Below, piece after piece: positions 26,075-34,847 of a DNA stretch of 64,000 nt; the stretch's first letter is position 1, and the number at the start of each line of letters is the position of its first letter. This DNA comes from an uncultured Parabacteroides sp. GTDB lineage: Bacteria; Bacteroidota; Bacteroidia; Bacteroidales; Tannerellaceae. The DNA lies in the NCBI GenBank assembly GCA_934718155.1, contig CAKUZF010000009.1, forward strand, positions 17,535 through 81,534, read 5' to 3'. Under the pieces are notes generated by a model, which saw only the letters and a program-made list of their open reading frames with translations, had not been told where the DNA came from and ran no database searches. The position numbers were made by a program, and so were the translations under genes.

Positions 26075-27241
26075 TTATTCGCTTTTACGCTTTATCAACA
26101 TGATTACAGGATTCGATTCCTCATCCAATGTAGATACAATATCCTTCAACGGGCCTTGAAGCTTGCCTTCATTCAAGGTGCTAATCAGATCATCCGATTG
26201 CAAGACCTTGAAAGCCCATATTCCGCTATCCAACGTCGTATTCGGATGGAGGCTTAGGCTGAAAGAACGGTTATCCGTAAAGTCTTGGTTATGCATCTTA
26301 TACGCATAAATCGCTTTCTCCTGGGTGTCATACACCAAGTCGGTAGTAGGGAAACCCTTGAATGTCTTAAAGTCCATACTCTTCTCCATAAGCTGTAGGA
26401 AGTAGTAATGCGACGTGAACAGATAAGGGAAAAGGAATACCTGCGTATCCATCCCATGAATGGATGGGGTCCGGATCAACAGGGGACGTAAGCTGCCATC
26501 CGTGGAATAATTATAGAGGGTATCGGAGGAAGCTCGCATAAGTACCCAATCCCCGTCAAAAGGTGCGGCGAAGCAAAAGCCAGGAGTTACCGTCGCTTCT
26601 CTCTCTATAATCACCGGGGTCTCTAATCGCTCATAAGGCAATTTGATCGTACGTGCGATCGTGCCATCAAGCTTCGAGACCAACAGATATGCCGACATAT
26701 CATTTTCTATATCCGGCAGGTATCCATTGTAGCACAAGAAATGGTCTTTATCATAATCGAACATCTCGATATAATAACCCTCGTCGTGGAACCCGAATTT
26801 CCTCTTGAAGTTTCCCATGTAATCGTATACCAATATCTTTTTAGCCGGATTATCTTTCACGAAAATCTCTTTGTTACGCTCATCCAGCAAGAGAGCCGTA
26901 AGTTGCGTGTACTCCTCCGGTCCCTGTCCGAGGCGATTGATCTTGCGGATGCCTTTCCCGGTCTTCCTGTCAAACAAGAAGAAATCACCACTGTTTCCCC
27001 AGTTCTTGATCAATAGGATCTCCTTTCCCACGGCTTGCACGGCTCCATGCGTCACAAACTCATCGGTCGTTTCCAAGGCCACGTATTCCACATCCGCTAC
27101 ATCTTGAAGCGTAAGGAGACGTTCGGGATAGTCGGACTTTATATCTATGGAAATGACATCTTGCTTATTCTGTTTTTCCACACATCCTATCATGGTTATA
27201 TATAAACAAAAAAACCATGAAACAACAAAAAATCTACTCAT
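26075..27241 (-). CDS. 6-bladed beta-propeller lipoprotein 1
   Basis: A 388-residue exported protein with lipobox 'MIGC' (Cys about 20). Blade-like repeats of the NHL/6-bladed type follow: 'FFLFDRKTGKGIRKINRLGQGPEEY' is the family hallmark (only 'RLGQGPEEY' is strictly diagnostic), then 'ILVYDYMGNFKRKFGF'. It is one of four tandem paralogues with low mutual identity. Such lipoproteins are frequent in Bacteroidales, and their ligands are mostly unknown. It lies just upstream of the LanC fragment. Confidence 0.8.
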   Translation of the reverse strand: MSRFFVVSWFFCLYITMIGCVEKQNKQDVISIDIKSDYPERLLTLQDVADVEYVALETTDEFVTHGAVQAVGKEILLIKNWGNSGDFFLFDRKTGKGIRKINRLGQGPEEYTQLTALLLDERNKEIFVKDNPAKKILVYDYMGNFKRKFGFHDEGYYIEMFDYDKDHFLCYNGYLPDIENDMSAYLLVSKLDGTIARTIKLPYERLETPVIIEREATVTPGFCFAAPFDGDWVLMRASSDTLYNYSTDGSLRPLLIRTPSIHGMDTQVFLFPYLFTSHYYFLQLMEKSMDFKTFKGFPTTDLVYDTQEKAIYAYKMHNQDFTDNRSFSLSLHPNTTLDSGIWAFKVLQSDDLISTLNEGKLQGPLKDIVSTLDEESNPVIMLIKRKSE

Positions 27242-27310
27242 AATTATTTAATTTTATTTACATGACATAAATTACCAAATACTTTGTCATGTCAGAATAA
27301 ACTCCCTGAA

Positions 27311-28432
27311 TTAGTTAAACGTATATTGGACGATCACCGGGTTATCCTCCACATCCAATCCTTCTATCTCATGATCCTCTAACAAATCGGAGGCTTGCTT
27401 AAACGTAAAGATTGAGTGTTCATCGGTAGAGGCAAAGATCGGATCCTCGGGTTCAAGACTGAAAATGTCTTGTTTCTCACTGACTAAATAAACATCGGGA
27501 TACATCACTTGCCCCACTTTATCATAAAGTGCGAAGCGTTGATCGGGTTTCGTTCCCATTCTCCAAGAATTGATAACCGAATAGGAGAGGATAATATATT
27601 TCTCCGTATCAATAAAATTGGAAAGCTGGATCTTGGGATGATCGATCGGCTCCTCCGAGGTGGCCTCCCCCGTAACCGTGAGTTGCTTGAAAGAGAATTT
27701 GCTATCCCCTAAATCAAAAAGATACGCGGGAGTCAAGCGGTTATCAGCAAACGTATACACCGTATCATTGAAATAATGATAGAGGTAAGCCTTGCCATTG
27801 AGGTGATACATGAATGTCTCACCGGCATAAGCTTCCTGCCCCATCGTACGTTCGCGGAAACTAATCGTGTCAATCTTACCCGTTGTCATGTCGCAAGCAA
27901 ATAGATCCGGCATGACGCTATTGGTGTAAGACGAATAATAAAGCTGTTTGTTGTCCAAAGCAATACGATTCAAGGAATAATCTTCCGGAAGCGGCAAGCT
28001 TCGTAAAAAATTCCCCTCATAATCGAAAGACATCATCTTTCGCCCTAAATAGTCTATCACATAGACGATCTTTTGCTCACGGTCTACTTGTATCCGTTCG
28101 GGTGCCACATATTCAGCGGGACCTTGTCCTTTCTGCCCAATCGTTCCGATGAAAGCTCCACTTTTATCGAACTTATAAAGTTGCCTATCCGCTACGATCC
28201 ACAAATAATCCACATCCACCAACTGTGTAATCTTATTTAAGATACAAGAATCATTCGTTTCCAGTCGAATCGATTTGATTGTCGCGTTCAAATCCTCCAA
28301 TACAACTTTCTCTTGTTTAGGCGTAGCATTGATCACGCCTAAATGAACGCTTTTTAACCCCTCTCTATCAGATAGGGATCCTTTACAGCTAAAACCGATC
28401 AATGCAATGATCAAATAAAATAAGTTTTTCAT
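27311..28432 (-). CDS. 6-bladed beta-propeller lipoprotein 2
   Basis: A 373-residue lipoprotein with signal and lipobox 'IGFSC' (Cys about 16). The family motif reads 'IGQKGQGPAEYVAPERI' and is followed by 'VYVIDYLGRKMMSFDYEGNF'. The fold is expected to be a six-bladed propeller over the whole mature chain. About 70 bp separates it from propeller 1 and about 60 bp from propeller 3, consistent with one transcript. Function unknown. Confidence 0.8.
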   Translation of the reverse strand: MKNLFYLIIALIGFSCKGSLSDREGLKSVHLGVINATPKQEKVVLEDLNATIKSIRLETNDSCILNKITQLVDVDYLWIVADRQLYKFDKSGAFIGTIGQKGQGPAEYVAPERIQVDREQKIVYVIDYLGRKMMSFDYEGNFLRSLPLPEDYSLNRIALDNKQLYYSSYTNSVMPDLFACDMTTGKIDTISFRERTMGQEAYAGETFMYHLNGKAYLYHYFNDTVYTFADNRLTPAYLFDLGDSKFSFKQLTVTGEATSEEPIDHPKIQLSNFIDTEKYIILSYSVINSWRMGTKPDQRFALYDKVGQVMYPDVYLVSEKQDIFSLEPEDPIFASTDEHSIFTFKQASDLLEDHEIEGLDVEDNPVIVQYTFN

Positions 28433-28494
28433 TTTGCTATATCATTTAGATTAATAATTTATATTCCACACTTGTTAATACTTGACATATAATA

Positions 28495-29661
28495 TCACTT
28501 CAGCTTTCCAATGAATAGCACCGGGTTGCTCTCCTCGTTGAGGCCTGGGAAACGGGCGGCGAACAGGGGATTCGTCAAGATTTCATTCGGATAAAGCACG
28601 ATTATACACCAACCATCCTGAAGAGAGTAAACCTTTTCTGGCTCCAAGTTGAAACGGTCGTCGAAGATCAAACGCTTCATCAAACGGCTCTTCCAGGTTT
28701 GTTTATCAATCGCCGCATAGGCCATCAGATCCTTCCGCCCTCCCTCAAACCGGAGGAATATCAAGGAATCGGATTCTACGTAACAGGGTATATGGCCGAT
28801 GTAGTCGCTTTGGGCATAATCATCAAACAGCTGGTGGCTGCTCATATTGGGCTGAGTCCAATACCCTTCGGGAGGTATGCGGTTGTCCACGTTGATGCGG
28901 TAACGAACGATAGCCGTGTCCGCATACAGCTCATAAACGTCATTCATCCGATAGTCATGATAGAGCAGCTTGCCGTCATACCGATAGAAGAAGGTGCGCA
29001 TCGCATAAATCAGCCTTGGCACTTCTTTTAGATGCCAGTAGGAGTTTTTCAGCTCGCCCGTATAGCGATCGGCCACATAATACAGATGGTCATAACCACC
29101 CATCTGATCCCAACGGAGCAACATCAAACTATCGCCCAAGCAGGCCATGTCTTCTAAACGTAAATCACCGAACGAATGATTAGAAATAAATTTTCCATCC
29201 TTGGAATAGGTCGTGACGCAGCTGCAAACCTGCAATACAGAAATATCGCCATTGTCCCATACTTGGAAATTCCACAAGTGCGCATAGGATTCCGGGCCAT
29301 CGCCTTTCCTATCCAGCACCCAACGGAACTGTCCATCCGGACCGAATACGAACACCTTGTGCAAGCAACCGATATATATCTTACCCTCCTTATCCACGAG
29401 AATGCGGCGCAGCTCACCACAATCAGGCAACAAACAGTGGTCATTGGTCTCCAACTGCACATAATGGTATTCAGAGAACATATCTTCAACAGTAAAATAT
29501 TCTCGCTTCGTTAATGGAATGAATATTTCCTTCGATTCAGTGGAATGAGACACACCGCTCGTTGGCTCTTCAGTATGGCTCGAAGAGCACGCTGTGAGCA
29601 GAAGCAAAAAAATTATGAGTTTAGAAAGAGCCATAAAAACGCAACTTCTTTTTCTATTCAT
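28495..29661 (-). CDS. 6-bladed beta-propeller lipoprotein 3
   Basis: A 388-residue lipoprotein with lipobox 'LLTAC' (Cys about 25). Its propeller motif is 'LDRKGDGPESYAHLWNF'. The first ten residues ('MNRKRSCVFM') are the same as in the TonB receptor at 17412-19445, and about 31 bp of DNA is shared with one mismatch. Everything after that is unrelated, which points to a copied or converted 5' end. It is in the same orientation and spacing pattern as its paralogues. Confidence 0.8.
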   Translation of the reverse strand: MNRKRSCVFMALSKLIIFLLLLTACSSSHTEEPTSGVSHSTESKEIFIPLTKREYFTVEDMFSEYHYVQLETNDHCLLPDCGELRRILVDKEGKIYIGCLHKVFVFGPDGQFRWVLDRKGDGPESYAHLWNFQVWDNGDISVLQVCSCVTTYSKDGKFISNHSFGDLRLEDMACLGDSLMLLRWDQMGGYDHLYYVADRYTGELKNSYWHLKEVPRLIYAMRTFFYRYDGKLLYHDYRMNDVYELYADTAIVRYRINVDNRIPPEGYWTQPNMSSHQLFDDYAQSDYIGHIPCYVESDSLIFLRFEGGRKDLMAYAAIDKQTWKSRLMKRLIFDDRFNLEPEKVYSLQDGWCIIVLYPNEILTNPLFAARFPGLNEESNPVLFIGKLK

Positions 29662-29685
29662 CTTGTTTCCTATTTTGTATGCTGA

Positions 29686-30894
29686 TCATTTATGTTTTTT
29701 TCTTGCCAAGATGAGCAAGGCATTTGTGTCATACCCCCACTCATCGTATTGTTTCTGTAAATCGGGAGAGAGTGTTAGTTTCTCTTCATTTATCAACTGT
29801 TTCAAGTCATACCACTCGATAGTGCTCACAAAATACGCTCCAGCGTCCCAACGAGGCCAAAAGGCGGGACCTCCCAGATAATCGTCCGTGAAGCGGGTTC
29901 CTTCGGGGCCGTCCGTAACGAAACCCTCATCCAGCTCCTTATCATACAAAATGTAATGGAAGTTCGACTCCTTATGCTTGAAAATCTCTCCGTCTGGATC
30001 GGTGCAACGTTGTGCGGTCAGGTAGTAATAACGCTCATCGGCTAAGACCGACAGTATGCCCCAGTATTTGTATGCTTTATGAAGGAAATCCTCATAGCAA
30101 TACCAAGGTTGCAACTCCATAGGCTGCTTGTATTTTCCCATGTCGAACAGCAGATAGGGTATGGCCTTTTCGCCTTGCACTTGATAGAGCGTGTCATTGT
30201 CTTCCTTTGTTTTCATATACAATATGCCTTGATACGTATGGAATGATTCCCAGTATTTTGACGTTGAAACTCCCATACCCGCATCTATGCAGGGAGCCAT
30301 GTAGAAGGGATTCGGAATCGATGTCAAAGAGTCGCCTTGCGCATCGAAAGCGACAGCCCGATCTCGTGTGGTCCGATGCGAGAGTGTGCATCCCCACACG
30401 ACAGAATGAGATATACCGATTTTAGAAATATGTTCACCACAATTTGTCGAGCGCAAATAATGGCCATCCAGATCATAATAAATCAGTTGGTGGCTGTCAA
30501 GCATGACCACCTCCTTCTTCTCTGCATCCACCTCAAAATCAGAAATCCTCGTGTACTCTCCCGGGCCTCCGCCTTTTCGCCCATAGGTGGTCAGATACGT
30601 TCCGTCCTCCGAGAAGGCCATTACCCCTGTGTTAGAATGGACAATCCATCGATCGTCAATCCATCGAACTTTCCACACACGAGAGACCACTATATCTTCA
30701 GGTGCTTTAAGCTCAAGATAGATAAGCGTATCCGCAATGTCAGACAGATGCATCGCACGTTTCGATGCCAAGCAAGACTCATAAGAGATCGTTTTCAAAC
30801 TTCCCGGCTTATCACTTTGGCAAGACGTTGCTGCCAAAAGCGAGAGAAGGAAAAGAGGAAGAAAGTGAATCGTTTTATACATAAAGCTTTTCAT
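29686..30894 (-). CDS. 6-bladed beta-propeller lipoprotein 4
   Basis: A 402-residue lipoprotein with lipobox 'AATSC'. The start is either 30894 or Met5 at 30882. The family motif is 'YGRKGGGPGEYTRISDF'. The gene begins one base after the HTH gene stop, so the two are translationally close and likely co-regulated. Its 5' end has a decayed duplicate at 25105-25257. It is the first propeller in the operon. Confidence 0.8.
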   Translation of the reverse strand: MKSFMYKTIHFLPLFLLSLLAATSCQSDKPGSLKTISYESCLASKRAMHLSDIADTLIYLELKAPEDIVVSRVWKVRWIDDRWIVHSNTGVMAFSEDGTYLTTYGRKGGGPGEYTRISDFEVDAEKKEVVMLDSHQLIYYDLDGHYLRSTNCGEHISKIGISHSVVWGCTLSHRTTRDRAVAFDAQGDSLTSIPNPFYMAPCIDAGMGVSTSKYWESFHTYQGILYMKTKEDNDTLYQVQGEKAIPYLLFDMGKYKQPMELQPWYCYEDFLHKAYKYWGILSVLADERYYYLTAQRCTDPDGEIFKHKESNFHYILYDKELDEGFVTDGPEGTRFTDDYLGGPAFWPRWDAGAYFVSTIEWYDLKQLINEEKLTLSPDLQKQYDEWGYDTNALLILARKKHK

Positions 30895-31383
30895 TTATAA
30901 ATTGTAAATAAACTGCGGAACCCATGTGATGGAAGGAAGCTCTCCATCGATGATGCGATAGCGCAACCGTTGCTTATACTTAGCGATAGATTGGGGTGCC
31001 ACTCCCAACATGTCGCCCAGCTCTTTGTTAGTGCTAAACCCTAAGCGGATCAGCAGGCAGAGCCGATATTGCGCACAGGTTAGGTTCGCAACGGCGGCAC
31101 GTAGGCGTTGCTCGAAACCAGGATACAGCAACTCGATATACAGATAGAGCAACAGCCATTCGTGTTGGTGCACGTAAGGCTGTCTTTTCATCGATCGCCA
31201 TCGGGACAACATCCTCTCCAGCTCCCCACGGAATCCCGCAATCGCCGAACCAACCTGCTCCCTCCGTTTCGCAGCCTCCAGCTGTTCTTTCATTGCCTCA
31301 AACTCCAGCTTCATTGCCGTCAGCTCTTGTTCCTTCGCCGTCAGCTCTTGCCGCAAATGTTCAAGTGTATTCAGTCTCTCCAT
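30895..31383 (-). CDS. Small coiled-coil HTH regulator
   Basis: A 162-residue soluble protein. An N-terminal coiled coil (about 5-45, heptads of Leu/Glu/Lys) leads to a C-terminal LuxR-like HTH ('LLIRLGFSTNKELGDMLGVA', then 'QSIAKYKQRLRYRII'). The HTH resembles that of the two TPR regulators, as if it were their cytoplasmic half without the sensor. It heads the propeller operon with a TATTTTTG element upstream at 31452-31445. A role as local transcription regulator is inferred. Confidence 0.7.
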   Translation of the reverse strand: MERLNTLEHLRQELTAKEQELTAMKLEFEAMKEQLEAAKRREQVGSAIAGFRGELERMLSRWRSMKRQPYVHQHEWLLLYLYIELLYPGFEQRLRAAVANLTCAQYRLCLLIRLGFSTNKELGDMLGVAPQSIAKYKQRLRYRIIDGELPSITWVPQFIYNL

Positions 31384-31444
31384 ACTATTGCTTTTATTTT
31401 CGTATTTCTGCTTTGCTTTTTTTTCTGTGAATTCTGTTGTTTTG

Positions 31445-31452
31445 CAAAAATA
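31445..31452 (-). promoter_or_regulatory. -7 element of the HTH/propeller operon
   Basis: TATTTTTG on the minus strand about 60 bp before the HTH start. No good -33 element. Confidence 0.4.
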
Positions 31453-31608
31453 GGAAAGATTTTTGGCTGGATTAGTATAGGATGGGTGGACAAATTAGGT
31501 CTGGCGAATTGTTCTTTTCCTTATCGTTATTGACTGTAAATAAGCCGATTAAGCATAATAAGCCTTTAATTGATAGGTGGACAATTTAAAAAGGAGCCAA
31601 TTAAATGA

Positions 31609-32865
31609 TCATTCGGTTTTGAACGCTTTGCAGAAAGTGGTCATCATCCAGATGCAAAGACCTAACAGGCCAACGACCATGTAGGCATACTTCATGTTGA
31701 AAACCTGCGAGATGGAGCCAATAAGCAGCGGTGCCACCAAGGAGCCAATAAAACTGATGCTGGAAAGGATGGTCAGGGCGATGCTGACTGGCGTTTTCGA
31801 CTTGGCACCGACCAAACTGTAGATAGTGGGCACCATGCAAGAGATGCCTAAGCCGACCAGCATAAAGCCTAACGAGTTGATCGTAACCTTCAACGCCATG
31901 CTTTCAAACAGGCCTCCTAAGAGGGAGGTGATAAAAAATCCAGCGAAGATGAAGAATCCGGCGAGCTGCAAGACCCTTTGTTTCCCCATGAGGCCGTAGG
32001 CCCAATTGGTCAGGAAACGTCCGGTTGTCATCATTACCATGAAGACCAAGAAACCGATTTGCAGCGATTTAGGCGCTTGCACAACCGATTCGAAATAGAG
32101 TCCGCTCCAGTCGAACATGGCACTCTCGACCACCAACGCAAACAGGCCCACGATGCCCAGCTGAATCAACAGCATCTCTGGCTTGCGCACGAAACTCAGC
32201 AAAGCCGGAGCCTCGCTGTTTTTCTTTGTCTCTCCGGCGTCGGCTGTTGCTTGTTTGGCTTCGGCTTCGGCCTCTACATCTTCTTGCAAATAACGACGTC
32301 CGCCGATGACAATCAGACTGATCAACAGGGCGATCAATGTAAAGTGCCAAAAAGGAGGTATGCCCGAGATGATCATAATGAAACCGATCAGTGCGCCCAT
32401 GCAGGCTGCTAGACTCCAGCCACCATGGAAGGAGGCCATAATGGTTCGCCCGTAGAGTCGCTCAATGCCAATGCCTTGCGTGTTGAGCGATATGTCGCAA
32501 AGGTTCCAAAACGTTCCGAAGCAGAAAAGGCAAAGCCCCAACAGATAGATGTTGGAAGCTAATCCGATGGCAAAGAGCGAGAGCGCATAGCCCATGATGC
32601 TAACCTGCACCATGATGCGGCTACCTAAACGGCTGACCAGATAGCCCGCCAAAGGGATGGCGATGAACTTGCCTACAGGGATAAGAAAGAGAACCAATCC
32701 CCAATAGAAGGCATAATCGACGGCAAAGAGCTCTTTAACATCGGGAATACGACTGGCCCATGAGGAGAAGCAGAGGCCTTGAGCCAAGAAGAAGGAGAGA
32801 ACCGCATAGCGAATGCGTTCTTTCGGGAAACGAGCGCCCTGAGGGGCTTGAAGTGTATTGTCCAT
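31609..32865 (-). CDS. MFS transporter (YbjJ-like)
   Basis: A 418-residue inner-membrane protein with about 12 hydrophobic helices. It opens with 'FFLAQGLCFSSWASRIPDVK', which resembles YbjJ-type major facilitator proteins, and has 'AGYLVSRLGSRIM' in the loop between helices 2 and 3. A charged cytoplasmic loop of about 40 residues (rich in Glu, Ala and Lys) separates the two halves. Substrate unknown; FucP-type sugar transport is less likely. It is monocistronic, with TAGCTTTG upstream. Confidence 0.85.
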   Translation of the reverse strand: MDNTLQAPQGARFPKERIRYAVLSFFLAQGLCFSSWASRIPDVKELFAVDYAFYWGLVLFLIPVGKFIAIPLAGYLVSRLGSRIMVQVSIMGYALSLFAIGLASNIYLLGLCLFCFGTFWNLCDISLNTQGIGIERLYGRTIMASFHGGWSLAACMGALIGFIMIISGIPPFWHFTLIALLISLIVIGGRRYLQEDVEAEAEAKQATADAGETKKNSEAPALLSFVRKPEMLLIQLGIVGLFALVVESAMFDWSGLYFESVVQAPKSLQIGFLVFMVMMTTGRFLTNWAYGLMGKQRVLQLAGFFIFAGFFITSLLGGLFESMALKVTINSLGFMLVGLGISCMVPTIYSLVGAKSKTPVSIALTILSSISFIGSLVAPLLIGSISQVFNMKYAYMVVGLLGLCIWMMTTFCKAFKTE

Positions 32866-32892
32866 TTTGATGATGGTTTAGTTTTATAGTGG

Positions 32893-32900
32893 CAAAGCTA
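32893..32900 (-). promoter_or_regulatory. -7 element of the MFS gene
   Basis: TAGCTTTG on the minus strand. A degenerate -33 (ATTG at 32924-32921) is 20 bp upstream. Confidence 0.45.
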
Positions 32901-32944
32901 CTGATTTTGAACCATAGATGCAATAGCTACGTTAGGAAACAAGA

Positions 32945-32977
32945 ACCCCCATCCAAGAACAACGCTTGAATGGGGGT
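32945..32977 (-). terminator. Terminator of the OmpA/TPR lipoprotein gene
   Basis: ACCCCCAT-type arms (32945-32957 with 32965-32977) form a 13-bp stem with one mismatch, read from the gene ending at 33001. The trailing run is only moderately T-rich. Confidence 0.6.
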
Positions 32978-33000
32978 CCACCTTTATGCTAAATAGCTAA

Positions 33001-34689
33001 TTACTTAACCAATGCCTGGAAGTCTGAGTTTGTTGCATACTTAGCAAACTCCAAGTCGATAGCAGCCTCTTTCGCCATGTTCTTATCCAAAGCGATAGCG
33101 TTCTTCAGGTTGCTTACAACACCGTTAGCGTCGTTAGTGCGAGCAGCTACGATAGCCTTCAAGTAAGCCGTAGTTGCATCGGGGTTAGCTACAGCGTTCA
33201 AAGTCTGAGAAGCCTTGCTGTAGTCCTTCACCAAGATCTGTGCCAAAGCAGCGTTGTTGGTCTTTACAGAACCGAAAGAGTTAGCAGCCTTAGCCCACTC
33301 GCCCTGCTCCAGATAGAGCACGCCAAGAGCCTCGCCCAACTCGTTAACACCTGCAGCGTTGCCGAACAACTGCTGAGCCTTAGCCTGATCACCCTTCGTC
33401 AAAGCGATCAAACCTAAGTTCATGTTAGCCTCCGGGTTGTTCTTTACAGAGTTTGACTTGTTGAACATCTGCTCTGCCTTGTTCAAATCGCCTGCCTTGA
33501 ATGCCATCATACCGACGTTGTTCCAAGTGCGGTAGCAGTTCGGATAAAGCTCAGAAGCCTTCGTGTAGATAGCCATCTTCTCTGCGTCGTTGTTAGTCAA
33601 CGTTGCAGCGTAGAGGATCTCCTCGATGTTCAACTCGCTTGGGTTGCTCTTAGCCAATGCGCTGATCTCCTCGTCTGACTTACCGATGATCTCAACGTTA
33701 GCAGTCAAGCGTGAACGACGCAACTGCGGCAAGATTGTCTCAGCCAAGTCTGAGTAAACAGCAGAGATGTTCTTGATCTCCTTCTCACGAGTCTCCGGAT
33801 CCTGATACATTGACAATACGCGCAATACCAAGTCCTTATCCTGCAAGTTAGACTTAGAAACGAGCTCCTTGAAGCCGTCCCAGTCTTGAGCCGTGTACTT
33901 CGCATCAACCGGAATCTCAACCTTCATCTTCTTCAACTCCTTAGCCAAGAACTTAGAGGTGTTGCCCTCACGACGCTCAGCCAAGCCTGTGTTCAACTTC
34001 ACACCACCATCAGGAGATGCGTAAGCACCAATCTCGATAGCTACGTTCTGGTTGGGAGCCTCGTCGGCGTTCTTAACCAACTCCTTCCACTCCTTGATAG
34101 CGTCTGAATTCGTCTCGCTTGCACGCAAGTTAGCCTGCTGGATCAAGAACATGATGTTCGCGTCGTGAGCCTCCTTGATGATGCGCTGGAACTTATCAGC
34201 AGCGATAGCTGCGGTAGCTGTAGCAGCGTCGGCCAACTCTGAAGTTGCTACAACGCCCTCGCCGATCTTAATCTCCGGCAATTTTACAACCTTATTCTTG
34301 ATCTTTGCATCGAAAGTCAGATACAACTCTGATTTCTTCATTTCGGGCTTGTAAGCGAAAGCAGACTTCATGGTTACGTTAGCGCCTGCTGCCTGCGGGA
34401 TAACTTGGTTGTTACCCTTTACCTTCTCGCCCTGATAGGTGTATGCTGTACCCCAAGCCTCGCCACCTTGGTAGCGCAAAACGGGAGTTACAGTAACAAC
34501 AGCGTTCTTGTTGAACCACTTTGCGGGGAATGTCGCGTTGATAGTTACAGGAACCTTACCACCAATAGCCTCTAAAGGCTGCGGTACGGCCTTAATGTAC
34601 TGCTCTGACAACGGTTTCAACTTTGCACAAGATGAAAAAGTCAGAATGGCTGCCAATACTAAGAAAGGCAATAAAAACTTTTTGTTCAT
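33001..34689 (-). CDS. Envelope lipoprotein with OmpA-like segment and TPR repeats
   Basis: A 562-residue lipoprotein (lipobox 'FSSC', Cys about 21). Residues about 22-170 form an uncharacterised N-terminal domain. The middle has an OmpA-like stretch ('IEIGAYASPDGG', then 'LAERREGNTSKFLAKEL'), which usually contacts peptidoglycan. The C-terminal ~200 residues are TPR repeats ('YRTWNNVGMMAFKAGDLNKA', repeated with variation). Codon use looks highly biased, suggesting strong expression. Conserved in Bacteroidales; a structural envelope role is likely. Confidence 0.8.
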   Translation of the reverse strand: MNKKFLLPFLVLAAILTFSSCAKLKPLSEQYIKAVPQPLEAIGGKVPVTINATFPAKWFNKNAVVTVTPVLRYQGGEAWGTAYTYQGEKVKGNNQVIPQAAGANVTMKSAFAYKPEMKKSELYLTFDAKIKNKVVKLPEIKIGEGVVATSELADAATATAAIAADKFQRIIKEAHDANIMFLIQQANLRASETNSDAIKEWKELVKNADEAPNQNVAIEIGAYASPDGGVKLNTGLAERREGNTSKFLAKELKKMKVEIPVDAKYTAQDWDGFKELVSKSNLQDKDLVLRVLSMYQDPETREKEIKNISAVYSDLAETILPQLRRSRLTANVEIIGKSDEEISALAKSNPSELNIEEILYAATLTNNDAEKMAIYTKASELYPNCYRTWNNVGMMAFKAGDLNKAEQMFNKSNSVKNNPEANMNLGLIALTKGDQAKAQQLFGNAAGVNELGEALGVLYLEQGEWAKAANSFGSVKTNNAALAQILVKDYSKASQTLNAVANPDATTAYLKAIVAARTNDANGVVSNLKNAIALDKNMAKEAAIDLEFAKYATNSDFQALVK

Positions 34690-34753
34690 AATGTTGATGT
34701 AAGTTTAAAATGTTATTATATCTCGTTCTTTTTCTACTCTATCCATTATCGCG

Positions 34754-34761
34754 CAAAACTA
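34754..34761 (-). promoter_or_regulatory. -7 element of the OmpA/TPR lipoprotein
   Basis: TAGTTTTG on the minus strand, about 65 bp before the start codon. Confidence 0.45.
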
Positions 34762-34847
34762 CTTATTTTTTTGTCATGTTACTATAAAACGAGCAAAAAC
34801 TTTAATATTCATGTCAATTCAAGCCTTCATTCGTCGCCTTAACCCTT

